From: G963663315 sp965208975
Lineage (GTDB): Bacteria > Pseudomonadota > Gammaproteobacteria > Arenicellales > Poriferihabitantaceae
Length of the DNA stretch: 64,000 nucleotides
Assembly (NCBI GenBank): GCA_965208975.1
Contig: CBDBQH010000001.1
Location: 620,001 to 684,000 of the forward strand
Direction of reading: 5' to 3'
The notes below the pieces were generated by a model. That model ran no database searches, had not been told where the DNA came from, and worked only from the letters and a program-made list of their open reading frames with translations. How positions within the stretch are numbered: the first letter of the stretch is position 1; each line of letters opens with the position of its first letter. Shown here in pieces: positions 16,404 to 25,553 of the stretch. A program made the position numbers and the translations under genes.

Positions 16404-18739
16404 ATGATTCGAGCATTGACGCGGCGGACAGGCGAGTGGCTCAGGTAACCGAAGCGTCGGCCTTCGCTGGAATGCGGCGGGCGCCGGTTCTGGCCAGACA
16501 GAAGAAATTACTGGGTGGGGTCGGCGCCCAGATTTACCTGATTCTGTTTGTTGGCGTGTTGCTTACTTTAAGCGCCAGCCTGGTGGCCTGGTATTCATTT
16601 CGGGAAATCCTGCGCCACGAATCCTACCTGGTGGAATACAGCGCTCCGAACCTGCTCAATTCAGTAGAGGTGACGCGGGAGAGTTCAGCGATGGTGGGCG
16701 TGGCTTCCCGATTTCTGGTGGCTGATTCTGAGCGCGCGCATGAGACGGTGGCGTTTTCGATGGCGGAGCAGTGGGAGTTACTGGAGTCAACCATTGAGGA
16801 ACTGGAGTCGCGTTCGGTGTTTGGTGAGAGCACTCAGCTGATCAGGAATCATCTGACAGAGTTGGTTGCTCATCTGGAAACGATACGGGATTCCTCCGGG
16901 AAGCGTCTGACGATCAGCCGGGTTCTGGTAAAGCACAGTGAAGAGCTGGCCGATTTGAGTCGCAGTATTAACCGTATCCTGGTGGAGTCACTGGATAACC
17001 AGGGATTTTATCTGGTGGAAGGGATGCGTACTCTGGACGATATTGCACACCCGATCGAACAACGCGCGTCTGAGGAAGAGTTGACGATCTACCGTAATTT
17101 GACGAATTTGAACCATCAGGTCAATCTGGCCGTGTTGTTGCTTGATGAGATCATGGTGCTTTCTGATCGCCAGTTTTTGCCGCCGTTGCAGGACCGTTTT
17201 AATAGCGCTCTGGAAAACAGTCAGAGTGTTTTTGAGAAGCTGTCGGGGTTCAGTATTGACGATTTGCAAGGGAGTTCTCTTGTGCGGCAGCTCGGCAAAA
17301 TATTCAGCGCGGAAGAGCAACGGCATTTCTCTCTGAGCCTGCTGGCCGATAATCTGCGGCGTCTTGGTGAGACTGGCCTGGGGGAGGAAGGTATCATTCC
17401 ATTGCGGATGGAAGCGCTGCAGCGCCTGGAAAATGAGCGAAATGCGCTGGAAAAGGCGCAGACTTCGTCAACCATGCTGATCGGAGAGGTTAATAATCTG
17501 GTCTCGAAAATAAACCGGGACGCCCTGGGCGCGAGCGTCGCCTTACGCGCATCGGTGAAAGATGGAATCCTGTGGCTGGTTATCATCAATGTGGCGAGCG
17601 CGGGGGTCGCCTTGTTGTTTGCGTGGCTTTTCGTGTGGCGTTATCTGCTTCGGCGTCTGATCGATCTGGCCGGAGCGATGCATCGGATAGCGGAGGGTGA
17701 CCTGAAGGTTTCGATCCGGGTCAAGGGTCATGACGAGCTCGCCGATATGGCTATGGCGCTGGAAGTGTTCAGGCAGAATGCCGAAGAAGTGGAACGACTG
17801 AATCTGGTGGAAAAGCTGGCCGAAGAACTGGATGCCCGCAATGAATCGCTGGAGCAGGCGATAAAAGATCTGCAAAAAGCCCAGGAACAGATTGTTGCTG
17901 AACAGAAACTCGCTTCATTGGGACAACTGACTGCGGGCGTTGCCCATGAAATCAAGAACCCTTTGAACTTTATCGGTAATTTCTCTATTGTCGCTGATGA
18001 GCTGGTGGCTGAGATCGAGGAATTGATCGAGGAAGAAAAAGAGGCAAATCCGGAAGCTTTCAAGGAGAGCGAGCTGACTCAGGAAATCAATTCGGTCATT
18101 GATGAAATTAAACTCAGTCTCGGCAAAATCACTGAACACAGCAAGCGCGCCAATGGAATTGTACAGAGTATGCTTGAACATTCCCGAAGCGGCGATTCGG
18201 AAGAATATCGGCAGGTCGACCTGAACGCGCTACTCAAGCAATATGTTCAACTCGCTTATCATGCGTTACGCGCCGAAGAGCCCGATTTCAATATGGCGAT
18301 AGTAGAAGACCTGGACCCGGACGCGGCGATGCTGGAAGTCGTTCCCCAGGACATATCCCGGGTATTTCTGAATCTGGCCACCAACGCTTGTCAGGCGATC
18401 AACGAGAAAACTCTCAATCCTGGAAAGGACTGGCAACCGGAACTCAAGCTGAGCTCCCGGCGCATGGATGATCATGTTCGGTTCTGCATCCGTGATAATG
18501 GCCCCGGCATTCCGGAAAATCTGAAAAAACAGATTTTCGAGCCATTTGTGACGACCAAGCCGCCTGGCAAGGGAACCGGTCTGGGTCTTTCGTTGACTAC
18601 TGATATTATATTGCGTCACGGTGGTTCTATTGATCTGGATTCCGAAGAAGGCAGTTTTACTGAAATGTGCGTTCTTTTGCCATTGGAGCGACCATCTCCG
18701 GGTGTCATTGAGCAGGATATTGCGAGCGATGGGGATTGA
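16400..18739 (+). CDS. Membrane sensor histidine kinase with large periplasmic helical domain and HAMP
   Basis: 779 aa. TM1 spans about residues 44-66 (IYLILFVGVLLTLSASLVAW); a helical periplasmic region of about 320 residues ends at TM2 near 390-412 (LVIINVASAGVALLFAW). Then come HAMP (HRIAEGDLKVSIRVKG), a coiled coil (EELDARNESLEQAIKDLQKA), HisKA with H516 in GVAHEIKNPLNFIGNF, and an ATPase domain with NLATNACQAI, DNGPGIP and GTGLGLSL. No receiver domain and no response-regulator gene adjacent. The start overlaps the binding-protein stop. A TorS-like arrangement, in which a periplasmic protein presents ligand to the kinase, is inferred. Confidence 0.9.
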   Translation: MNDSSIDAADRRVAQVTEASAFAGMRRAPVLARQKKLLGGVGAQIYLILFVGVLLTLSASLVAWYSFREILRHESYLVEYSAPNLLNSVEVTRESSAMVGVASRFLVADSERAHETVAFSMAEQWELLESTIEELESRSVFGESTQLIRNHLTELVAHLETIRDSSGKRLTISRVLVKHSEELADLSRSINRILVESLDNQGFYLVEGMRTLDDIAHPIEQRASEEELTIYRNLTNLNHQVNLAVLLLDEIMVLSDRQFLPPLQDRFNSALENSQSVFEKLSGFSIDDLQGSSLVRQLGKIFSAEEQRHFSLSLLADNLRRLGETGLGEEGIIPLRMEALQRLENERNALEKAQTSSTMLIGEVNNLVSKINRDALGASVALRASVKDGILWLVIINVASAGVALLFAWLFVWRYLLRRLIDLAGAMHRIAEGDLKVSIRVKGHDELADMAMALEVFRQNAEEVERLNLVEKLAEELDARNESLEQAIKDLQKAQEQIVAEQKLASLGQLTAGVAHEIKNPLNFIGNFSIVADELVAEIEELIEEEKEANPEAFKESELTQEINSVIDEIKLSLGKITEHSKRANGIVQSMLEHSRSGDSEEYRQVDLNALLKQYVQLAYHALRAEEPDFNMAIVEDLDPDAAMLEVVPQDISRVFLNLATNACQAINEKTLNPGKDWQPELKLSSRRMDDHVRFCIRDNGPGIPENLKKQIFEPFVTTKPPGKGTGLGLSLTTDIILRHGGSIDLDSEEGSFTEMCVLLPLERPSPGVIEQDIASDGD

Positions 18740-18799
18740 TTTGCCTGGGCTACAGGACTTAAAGGTTATTAGTGAATGTTGTAAATACGGGGTTTCCTT

Positions 18800-20143
18800 A
18801 TGAATTTGATTGAAGTGGTAGATACTCAGGTTGCGGTTGGGCAGGATTTGTCATTTATTCTCAACACCTTCTCGTTTTTGATCTGGGGGGCGCTGGTGAT
18901 GTGGATGTGCGCTGGCTTCACGATGCTGGAGTCAGGTTCGGTACGCACCAAGAACGCTTCGGTTATCTGCCTGAAAAATATCGGACTGTATTCCATCGCG
19001 GGATTGGCCTTCTATTTCATTGGCTACAACCTGATGTATGTTGATGTCAATGGATGGGTTGGCAGTTTCACCTGGTTCTACGCTCCATCGGCAGATGAGG
19101 TCGCCCTGCTGGGCGGCGCTTCGGAGCGGGCCGCGGCTGTAGCGGAAAATGGCTATTCGGTCATGTCGGACTGGTTCTTCCAGATGGTGTTCGTTGCCAC
19201 TGCGGCTTCCATTGTTTCTGGCGCCCTGGCCGAGAGGGTGAAACTCTGGTCTTTCTTCATGTTTACGTTGATTCTCACCGCATTTATTTATCCTCTGGTG
19301 GGGGCCTGGACATGGGGTGGAGGATGGCTCAGCGAAATGGGATTCCAGGATTTTGCAGGTTCCACCATTGTGCATTCAACGGGCGGCTGGGCAGCTTTGG
19401 CGGGCGCTCTGGTAGTCGGTCCGAGAAGAAACAAGTTCCGCTCTGACGGTAGCGTCAAATCGACCCCTCCCTCCAATGTTCCGGTAGTTACGCTGGGTGT
19501 GTTCATTCTCTGGCTCGGCTGGTTTGGCTTTAATGGCGGGTCGCAACTGGCGCTTGCCGGCGTTACTGACGCTGTAGCGATGAGTGTGGTATTGGTGAAC
19601 ACGAATCTGGCGGCAGCCGGAGGAGTGATTGCCGCCCTCAGCGTATCCCGTGTAGTGCTTGGCAGGGTGGATCTGATGGCTGTTCTCAATGGCGCCCTGG
19701 CCGGTCTGGTTGCAATTACAGCGGGCCCTGACATTGTCAATCATAACTGGGCGATCGCCATCGGGGTGATTGGCGGGCTTTTATGCACGGCCGGCGTAAA
19801 ACTGCTGGAGCAACTGAAGATAGATGATGTGGTCGGCGCAATTCCGGCTCACCTGATTGCGGGAATATGGGGAACCCTGGCGGTATGTATCAACAAACCG
19901 GACAGTAGTCTGGTTACCCAGGTCATCGGTATCGTCACAATCGGCGTTTTTGTATTTGTTTGTTCGTACATTATCTGGGTTGCGCTGGATAAAATCATGG
20001 GCGTGAGAATATCCAGAAAAGTGGAGGAACTCGGCCAGGATGTGGCGGAGCTCGGCATTGAAGCCTATGCCGAATTTCTGATTATTCCCGACCCGGATGA
20101 TAAAGATGAGGATGAGGATGACGGGTCAAAACGCAATGCTTAA
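18800..20143 (+). CDS. amt: Ammonium transporter (Amt family)
   Basis: 447 aa inner-membrane channel. MWMCAGFTMLESGSVRTKN, the conserved His segments HSTGGWAALAGAL and NHNWAIAIGVIGGLL, and about 11 membrane helices match Amt proteins. The tail is strongly acidic (DPDDKDEDEDDGSK), longer than in AmtB of enterics. No glnK lies adjacent, so regulation by PII cannot be judged. It follows the histidine kinase by 60 nt, and the association suggests, without proving, a nitrogen-sensing function for the kinase. Confidence 0.94.
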   Translation: MNLIEVVDTQVAVGQDLSFILNTFSFLIWGALVMWMCAGFTMLESGSVRTKNASVICLKNIGLYSIAGLAFYFIGYNLMYVDVNGWVGSFTWFYAPSADEVALLGGASERAAAVAENGYSVMSDWFFQMVFVATAASIVSGALAERVKLWSFFMFTLILTAFIYPLVGAWTWGGGWLSEMGFQDFAGSTIVHSTGGWAALAGALVVGPRRNKFRSDGSVKSTPPSNVPVVTLGVFILWLGWFGFNGGSQLALAGVTDAVAMSVVLVNTNLAAAGGVIAALSVSRVVLGRVDLMAVLNGALAGLVAITAGPDIVNHNWAIAIGVIGGLLCTAGVKLLEQLKIDDVVGAIPAHLIAGIWGTLAVCINKPDSSLVTQVIGIVTIGVFVFVCSYIIWVALDKIMGVRISRKVEELGQDVAELGIEAYAEFLIIPDPDDKDEDEDDGSKRNA

Positions 20144-20204
20144 GCGGGGTGCCCGGTACGGTTGATAGCTGTTTGACAGGGGCGGGCACAGTGACGCGCC
20201 CTTA

Positions 20205-20460
20205 CGCCTTCAATCACCCGGACTGATTCATCGGTGTCGAGCATATCCGCCATACATTGCAGGTGACTCGCGTAACAACCGATTTCTCCATCACCGATCG
20301 GACTACCCTCAAATTGGGGTTGCCATCGCTGCGGGATATTGGCGCCCCGAAATGCCGGGAATCGGGTAAATGCAAGATTCTGGTCATTCAGCTGGCGCGT
20401 TATGGCATCTAGCCGCTCTTGGTCGTCCTCCAGGTCAATGACATAAATCGGCGGCTGAGT
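20205..20460 (-). pseudogene. Glycosyltransferase family 25 (LPS-type) N-terminal remnant
   Basis: Read on the minus strand the segment gives PPIYVIDLEDDQERLDAITR, NLAFTRFPAFRGANIP and GDGEIGCYASHLQCM, which matches the start of GT25 glycosyltransferases (PIYVINL...ER, F.R..A..G, GEIGC..SH). It has no start codon (a stop precedes it at 20461-20463) and the similarity ends at RVIEG, just before the expected acidic DxD region, where a GGGGCGGGCAC repeat (20175-20200) begins. It is therefore a broken fragment of a lipopolysaccharide or glycan modification gene. Confidence 0.65.
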
Positions 20461-20463
20461 CTA

Positions 20464-20492
20464 TTGAAGAGTGGAGGGCTTGCCGGTATACT
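20464..20492 (+). promoter_or_regulatory. Strong sigma70-like promoter for the rimP-nusA-infB operon
   Basis: TTGAAG (20464-20469), a 17-nt spacer and TATACT (20487-20492). Transcription would begin near 20499 and run into a hairpin-plus-T-run at 20531-20553 before rimP at 20588, so the operon has an attenuator-like leader. Confidence 0.6.
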
Positions 20493-20530
20493 TGCGGGGT
20501 GGAGTATGAGAGGTTTTTCACATGATTCAG

Positions 20531-20553
20531 ACGGGTCTTAAAGCCCGTTTTTT
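20531..20553 (+). terminator. Intrinsic terminator/attenuator in the rimP leader
   Basis: ACGGG (20531-20535) can pair with CCCGT (20544-20548) around a short loop, followed by a run of T to 20553. It lies between the promoter and rimP. A tiny reading frame ATG..TAA at 20506-20541 (11 codons) ends inside the hairpin; its ribosome site is poorly spaced, so translation is uncertain. Confidence 0.55.
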
Positions 20554-20587
20554 GTATGTAACAGGTAAAGACCAGGTGAACTGACCG

Positions 20588-21043
20588 TTGCGCGGCGCGA
20601 TTGAAAAATTGAGAACGATGCTTGAACCATCGGTGGAAAACTTGGGATATGAACTGTTGCATATTGAACAGGGCAATCAGGGCAGTCAGAATGTGCTGCG
20701 TTTTTATATTGACGCGCCGGGCGGAATCCGGGTGGATGACTGCGAAGCTGTGAGTCGGCAGATCGGCGCCATTCTGGATGTCGAAGAGCCACTGGACATG
20801 AAGTATCTGCTTGAGGTTTCGTCGCCGGGACTTGACCGGCCTTTGACCAAACCGGGGCATTTCAGGAAATGTCTGGGAGATAATGTGAGAATAGTGATGC
20901 GGACCCATGTATTGGGCCGAAGACGATTTAGCGGACGAATGGTTGAAACGAATGATGTCAACGTGGTCCTTGAAGTGGACGGTGAGAGTTACGAGTTGGT
21001 CTATGATGATATGGAAACAGCGAGACTTGAACCGGCATTTTAA
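20588..21043 (+). CDS. rimP: Ribosome maturation factor RimP
   Basis: 151 aa. Required for 30S maturation. The N-terminal domain reads IEKLRTMLEPSVENLGYELL and the family signature is YLLEVSSPGLDRPLTKP; the C-terminal SH3-like domain follows. I choose the TTG at 20588 because it restores the canonical N-terminus; the first ATG (20618) would remove ten conserved residues. First gene of the rimP-nusA-infB-rbfA-truB operon, 21 nt before nusA. Confidence 0.95.
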   Translation: MRGAIEKLRTMLEPSVENLGYELLHIEQGNQGSQNVLRFYIDAPGGIRVDDCEAVSRQIGAILDVEEPLDMKYLLEVSSPGLDRPLTKPGHFRKCLGDNVRIVMRTHVLGRRRFSGRMVETNDVNVVLEVDGESYELVYDDMETARLEPAF

Positions 21044-21063
21044 TTTTTCAGTACCTATTAATC

Positions 21064-22545
21064 ATGGCGATTACAAATAACGAGATATTAATGATGGTAG
21101 AGGTGGTTTCCCGAGAAAAGGACCTGGAGAAGGGGGTCATTTTCAACGCCATCGAAACAGCGCTGGTCACGGCCACCAAGAAATGGCATCCAGGCGATAT
21201 TGACGCCCGGGTCAGCATTCATCAGGAAACCGGGGATTATGATACCTACCGTGTCTGGGAGGTCATTGCTGACGATGTCGAACGGGAGTTCCCCGACCGC
21301 CAGATTCCGTTGTCGGAAGCGCGTGAAAACGCCCCTGAACTGAATGTTGATGATTTGATTGAGGAACCCATGGAGAAAGTGGAGTTCGGTCGAATCGCGG
21401 CTCAGGCCGCCAAGCAGGTCATCATGCAGAAGGTCAAGGAAGCGGAGAGGAATCAGGTCGCCCAGCGATACAAGGACAAATTTGGCGCTCTTATTTCCGG
21501 GACCGTGAAAAGACTGGATCATGGCAATGCAATCGTTGATCTGGGTGACGCTGAGGCGATTTTGCCGAAAAGCGAGATGATCCCGAGAGAAGGCTTGCGT
21601 CCGGGGGACCGGATTCGCGCGCTGTTAAAAGAGATCGATCAGGAGTCCCGAGGACCGCAATTGATTCTTACCCGGCTTTCCTCTCAATTTCTGATCGAGC
21701 TTTTCAAGCTGGAGGTGCCGGAAGCGGGAGAGGGAATTATAGAAATTACCGGAGCGGCCAGAGACCCGGGATCGCGGGCCAAGATTTCAGTGCGAACCAA
21801 TGACGCCAATGTAGACCCGGTAGGCGCCTGCGTGGGTATTCGCGGGTCGCGGGTGCAAAGTGTTTCCAACGAAATTGCCGGGGAACGGGTGGATATCATT
21901 GTCTGGTCTGACAAGATTGATGAGTTCGTCATACAGGCGCTGGCGCCGGCGGAAGTCGAGTCGATATTTATCGACGAAGAGGTCAAGGCGATGGATGTGG
22001 TTGTAACCGAGGAGAATCTTTCTCGCGCGATCGGACGGGGAGGGCAGAATGTTCGTCTCGCCTCCGAGTTGACCGGATGGGAGTTGAATCTGATGACCGA
22101 CAAGGCGGCTCAGGAAAAGCAGGATGCGGAGCAGTGGGCATTGATTGAGAAATTCAAGTTGCAGTTGTCGATTGATGAGAACACGGCGATTATCCTGGCT
22201 CAGGAAGGATTCAATACGCTTGAGGAAATCGCCTATGTTCCGCGGCAGGAGTTGATCGAGATCGAAGAGTTTGATGAAGAGCTGGTGGATGAGTTGCGTA
22301 ACCGGGCACAGGACAATTTGCTGACCAGCGCCATAGCGAGTCAGGTGGAAAAAGAACCCGCTGAAGACTTGCTTGCGATGGAAGGGATTGACGAAGATAC
22401 TGCAAAGTCTCTGGCTATGGGCGGAGTGCGTACCCGGGAAGAGTTGGCGGAGTGTGCGGTCGATGAGGTGCTGGACATTGTCGACATGGGACATCAGAGG
22501 GCGAGCGAGTTGATTATGACTGCTCGCGCATCCTGGTTTGACTAA
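21064..22545 (+). CDS. nusA: Transcription termination/antitermination factor NusA
   Basis: 493 aa, the normal gammaproteobacterial length. The N-terminal RNA-polymerase-binding domain (EILMMVEVVSREK), the S1 domain (ALISGTVKRLDHGNAIVDLG), KH1/KH2 with GACVGIRGSRVQSV and GRGGQNVRLAS, and two C-terminal acidic helix-hairpin repeats are visible. It acts on pausing and antitermination and, in related bacteria, controls its own operon, which fits the terminator in the leader. Confidence 0.97.
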   Translation: MAITNNEILMMVEVVSREKDLEKGVIFNAIETALVTATKKWHPGDIDARVSIHQETGDYDTYRVWEVIADDVEREFPDRQIPLSEARENAPELNVDDLIEEPMEKVEFGRIAAQAAKQVIMQKVKEAERNQVAQRYKDKFGALISGTVKRLDHGNAIVDLGDAEAILPKSEMIPREGLRPGDRIRALLKEIDQESRGPQLILTRLSSQFLIELFKLEVPEAGEGIIEITGAARDPGSRAKISVRTNDANVDPVGACVGIRGSRVQSVSNEIAGERVDIIVWSDKIDEFVIQALAPAEVESIFIDEEVKAMDVVVTEENLSRAIGRGGQNVRLASELTGWELNLMTDKAAQEKQDAEQWALIEKFKLQLSIDENTAIILAQEGFNTLEEIAYVPRQELIEIEEFDEELVDELRNRAQDNLLTSAIASQVEKEPAEDLLAMEGIDEDTAKSLAMGGVRTREELAECAVDEVLDIVDMGHQRASELIMTARASWFD

Positions 22546-22578
22546 TTTGATGCAGTAACATAAAACCGGAATACGACC

Positions 22579-25155
22579 ATGTCTCAGGCAACTATCGACG
22601 CTTTTGCCAGGCAAATCAATATCAGTATTGAAAAGCTTCTGGATCAGCTGGAACAGGCCGGTATTTCCGGGAAAACCCGAAATGACCTGCTGGAAGATCA
22701 TGAGAAGCTCCAATTGTTGCAGCACCTGGAACGTCGCGAGACGAAGGCGCCTTCAAAAGACCGTATATTCCTGAAAAGCAGGCAGACCCGGCAAATCCGG
22801 CAGACTTCGAGAACAGGAGCCGCGCGTACCGTCCATGTTGAGGTAAAAAAACGCCGGACCTTCGTAAAACGAAGTACGCTGGAGGCGGATCAGGCGCGTC
22901 AGGATGAAGAAGACAGAATTGCGCGGGAAGCCCGGGGACAGACGGAGAAAGAACCGGGCATTGCGGCACAAGAGGCAGAGCCGCAAGACTCGCCACAAGC
23001 GCCACAAGCGTCGCAAGAGGAAACTCGTCAGCAAGAGCCGCCGTCAGAAGACTTGCGGCAGCCTTTCAATGTTGCCGGGGAGGTGGTCGCGCCGGCGGAC
23101 GGCGCCGCGGCGCCTGAACCGGAAATGGCCGCGGGGTCTGCTGAATCGCCGGCGCCGGAATCCGTTGCCGCCGTTGCTGTTGAGACTGAACCGAAAACGG
23201 TTGACCGTAAGAAATCGGGCAAAGCGAAAAAAGGGAAGAAAGGCAAGCGCGAACGGGATGACAACGCGAAGACACCGTCAGTCCGGAAAGAGCTGCATGC
23301 GGCTAAACGCCGCCGGGATAAAGGTCGGCGTCTGCTCAGAAAGCCGGGCCGCATCTCTTCATCTACCTCGAATCAGCATGTGTTTGAAAAACCGACCGCG
23401 CCGGTGGTTCATGAGATTCAGGTATCTGAGGCGATGACGGTCGGTGAGCTTGCACAGGCGATGTCGATCAAGGCGGGTGAAGTGATCAAGGCGATGATGG
23501 ATATGGGCTCCATGGTGACCATTAACCAGATTCTGGATCAGGATACGGCGATGTTGCTGATTGAGGAAATGGGACATGTGGCCAGACCCGCCGATAAGGA
23601 AGACCCTGAATCCATATTGTCCGACCCCGATGAACTGAGCCAGCAGGTTCCCCGTCCGCCCGTGGTTACCGTGATGGGTCATGTCGATCATGGCAAGACT
23701 TCCTTGCTGGATTATCTGCGAAATACCAAGGTGGTTGACGCGGAGGCCGGAGGAATCACCCAGCATATCGGAGCTTACCGGGTTAATCTGAATGACCATG
23801 AGATTTGTTTCCTGGATACGCCGGGTCATGAAGCCTTTTCCGCGATGCGGGCCAGGGGAGCGAAGGCGACCGATATTATCATTCTGGTAGTCGCTGCGGA
23901 TGACGGGGTGAAACCGCAAACTGTTGAAGCGATCAATCACGCCAAGGCGGCTGACGTTCCGATCGTGGTTGCGTTGAACAAAATTGATCGCGAGCAGGCC
24001 GACCCGGAGCGGGTCAAGCAGGAGTTATCCAGTCGTGGGGTTGTGGCCGAGGGGTGGGGCGGTGATACGTTGATGAATGAAGTGTCGGCGATTACCGGCC
24101 AGGGCGTCGAGAGTCTGCTTGAGTCGGTATTGTTGCAGGCTGAAGTGGCTGATTTGAAAGCGCGTCCTGCCGGCAACGCCACTGGCCTGGTGGTTGAGGC
24201 TCGCCTGGACAAGGGGCGTGGCCCGGTCGCCACTGTGCTGGTTCAACAGGGCCTGCTGAAACAGGGCGATATTATTCTGGCGGGTCGGGAAACCGGCCGG
24301 GTGCGGGAGATATTGAATGACCGCGGCAAAAGGATTGTTGAGGCGGGGCCATCGACACCGATTGAAATACAGGGGCTGGCGGGAACACCGGTGGCTGGTG
24401 ATGAAATCGTGGTGGTCGGTGACGAGAGAAGAGCGCGGGAAATAGCTACCAATCGCCAGGGTCGATCCAAGGAGTTGAAGCTGGCCCAGCAACAGAAGGT
24501 GAAACTGGAAAGTATCTTCAACCGGATGGATGAGGGAGAGGTCAAGACCCTGAATGTCCTGGTGAAAGCGGATGTGCAGGGTTCCGTAGAGGCGCTCAGG
24601 GGATTGCTGACCAAACTGTCGGTGGACGCGGTCCATGTCAATGTGGTCCATGGCATGGTGGGCGGTATCAATGAATCGGATGTGAATCTGGCGATGGCGA
24701 CCGGAGCCCTGATTATCGGCTTTAACGTGCGAGCGGACGCAACGGCCAGGAAGCTGATTGAAAAAGAAGGGATTACTGTTCTTTATCACAATGTCATCTA
24801 TGACGTAATAGATGTGGTGAAGGCCACGATGTCTGGGTTATTGTCGCCGATATCGAAGGAACATCATGTCGGTCTTGTCGAAGTCAGGGATATATTCCGC
24901 GCCCCGAAAATCGGAGCGATCGCCGGCAGTTATGTCACTGAGGGCATCGTCAGGAAAAATCTGCCGGTGCGGGTGCTGCGGGAAAACACAGTGATATTCG
25001 AAGGCGCCATTGATTCTCTCAAGCGTTTCAAGGACGATGTCAACGAGGTTAAAAACGGTTATGAATGCGGAATCGGAATCAGGGACTACAATGATATCCG
25101 GGTTGGAGATCAGATAGAGATCTTCGAAATCATCCAGACCGCCCAGGAATTATAG
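22579..25155 (+). CDS. infB: Translation initiation factor IF-2
   Basis: 858 aa GTPase that delivers initiator tRNA. An N-terminal IF2_N domain is followed by a long charged linker (lysine/arginine and proline/alanine-rich, about residues 85-255), a second IF2_N module (TVGELAQAMSIKAGEVIKAM), then the G domain with VMGHVDHGKTSLLD, LDTPGHEAF and NKIDR, and the C2 domain. Start 33 nt after nusA. Internal alternative initiation as for IF2-beta/gamma forms is possible but not judged. Confidence 0.97.
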   Translation: MSQATIDAFARQINISIEKLLDQLEQAGISGKTRNDLLEDHEKLQLLQHLERRETKAPSKDRIFLKSRQTRQIRQTSRTGAARTVHVEVKKRRTFVKRSTLEADQARQDEEDRIAREARGQTEKEPGIAAQEAEPQDSPQAPQASQEETRQQEPPSEDLRQPFNVAGEVVAPADGAAAPEPEMAAGSAESPAPESVAAVAVETEPKTVDRKKSGKAKKGKKGKRERDDNAKTPSVRKELHAAKRRRDKGRRLLRKPGRISSSTSNQHVFEKPTAPVVHEIQVSEAMTVGELAQAMSIKAGEVIKAMMDMGSMVTINQILDQDTAMLLIEEMGHVARPADKEDPESILSDPDELSQQVPRPPVVTVMGHVDHGKTSLLDYLRNTKVVDAEAGGITQHIGAYRVNLNDHEICFLDTPGHEAFSAMRARGAKATDIIILVVAADDGVKPQTVEAINHAKAADVPIVVALNKIDREQADPERVKQELSSRGVVAEGWGGDTLMNEVSAITGQGVESLLESVLLQAEVADLKARPAGNATGLVVEARLDKGRGPVATVLVQQGLLKQGDIILAGRETGRVREILNDRGKRIVEAGPSTPIEIQGLAGTPVAGDEIVVVGDERRAREIATNRQGRSKELKLAQQQKVKLESIFNRMDEGEVKTLNVLVKADVQGSVEALRGLLTKLSVDAVHVNVVHGMVGGINESDVNLAMATGALIIGFNVRADATARKLIEKEGITVLYHNVIYDVIDVVKATMSGLLSPISKEHHVGLVEVRDIFRAPKIGAIAGSYVTEGIVRKNLPVRVLRENTVIFEGAIDSLKRFKDDVNEVKNGYECGIGIRDYNDIRVGDQIEIFEIIQTAQEL

Positions 25156-25181
25156 TCTGATCAGGCCGCAGGAATGTCAAT

Positions 25182-25553
25182 ATGCAGGAAGTCTCCAGGA
25201 GCCGCAGAGTCGCGGAATTATTGAAGAGAGAAATCGCGGTATTGATTGCCAGGGAACTGAATGATCCTCGCATCAATACGGTAACCGTGACGGCGGTGAC
25301 TATTAGCAAGGACCTCAGAACTTCCACGGTTTTTGTGTCATCCACCCGGGTTTCGTTCGACCAATCAGATGCGGAATCAATCCGCATCGAGAAATTACTG
25401 AACAAGTCAGCTGGCTATATACGTCATCTGCTGAGTCAGACCGTGAATCTTAGAATCACTCCGAGTCTGGTGTTCAAGTATGACGACAGCATCCAGCGCG
25501 GCATGGATATGTCCCGATTGATAGAGCGGCTGAATCGCGGGAATGTCGGGTAA
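25182..25553 (+). CDS. rbfA: Ribosome-binding factor A
   Basis: 123 aa. KH-like 30S assembly and cold-adaptation factor. The sequence SRRVAELLKREIAVLIAREL followed by NDPRINTVTVTAV is typical. It lies 26 nt after infB and overlaps truB by 11 nt. Confidence 0.96.
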   Translation: MQEVSRSRRVAELLKREIAVLIARELNDPRINTVTVTAVTISKDLRTSTVFVSSTRVSFDQSDAESIRIEKLLNKSAGYIRHLLSQTVNLRITPSLVFKYDDSIQRGMDMSRLIERLNRGNVG

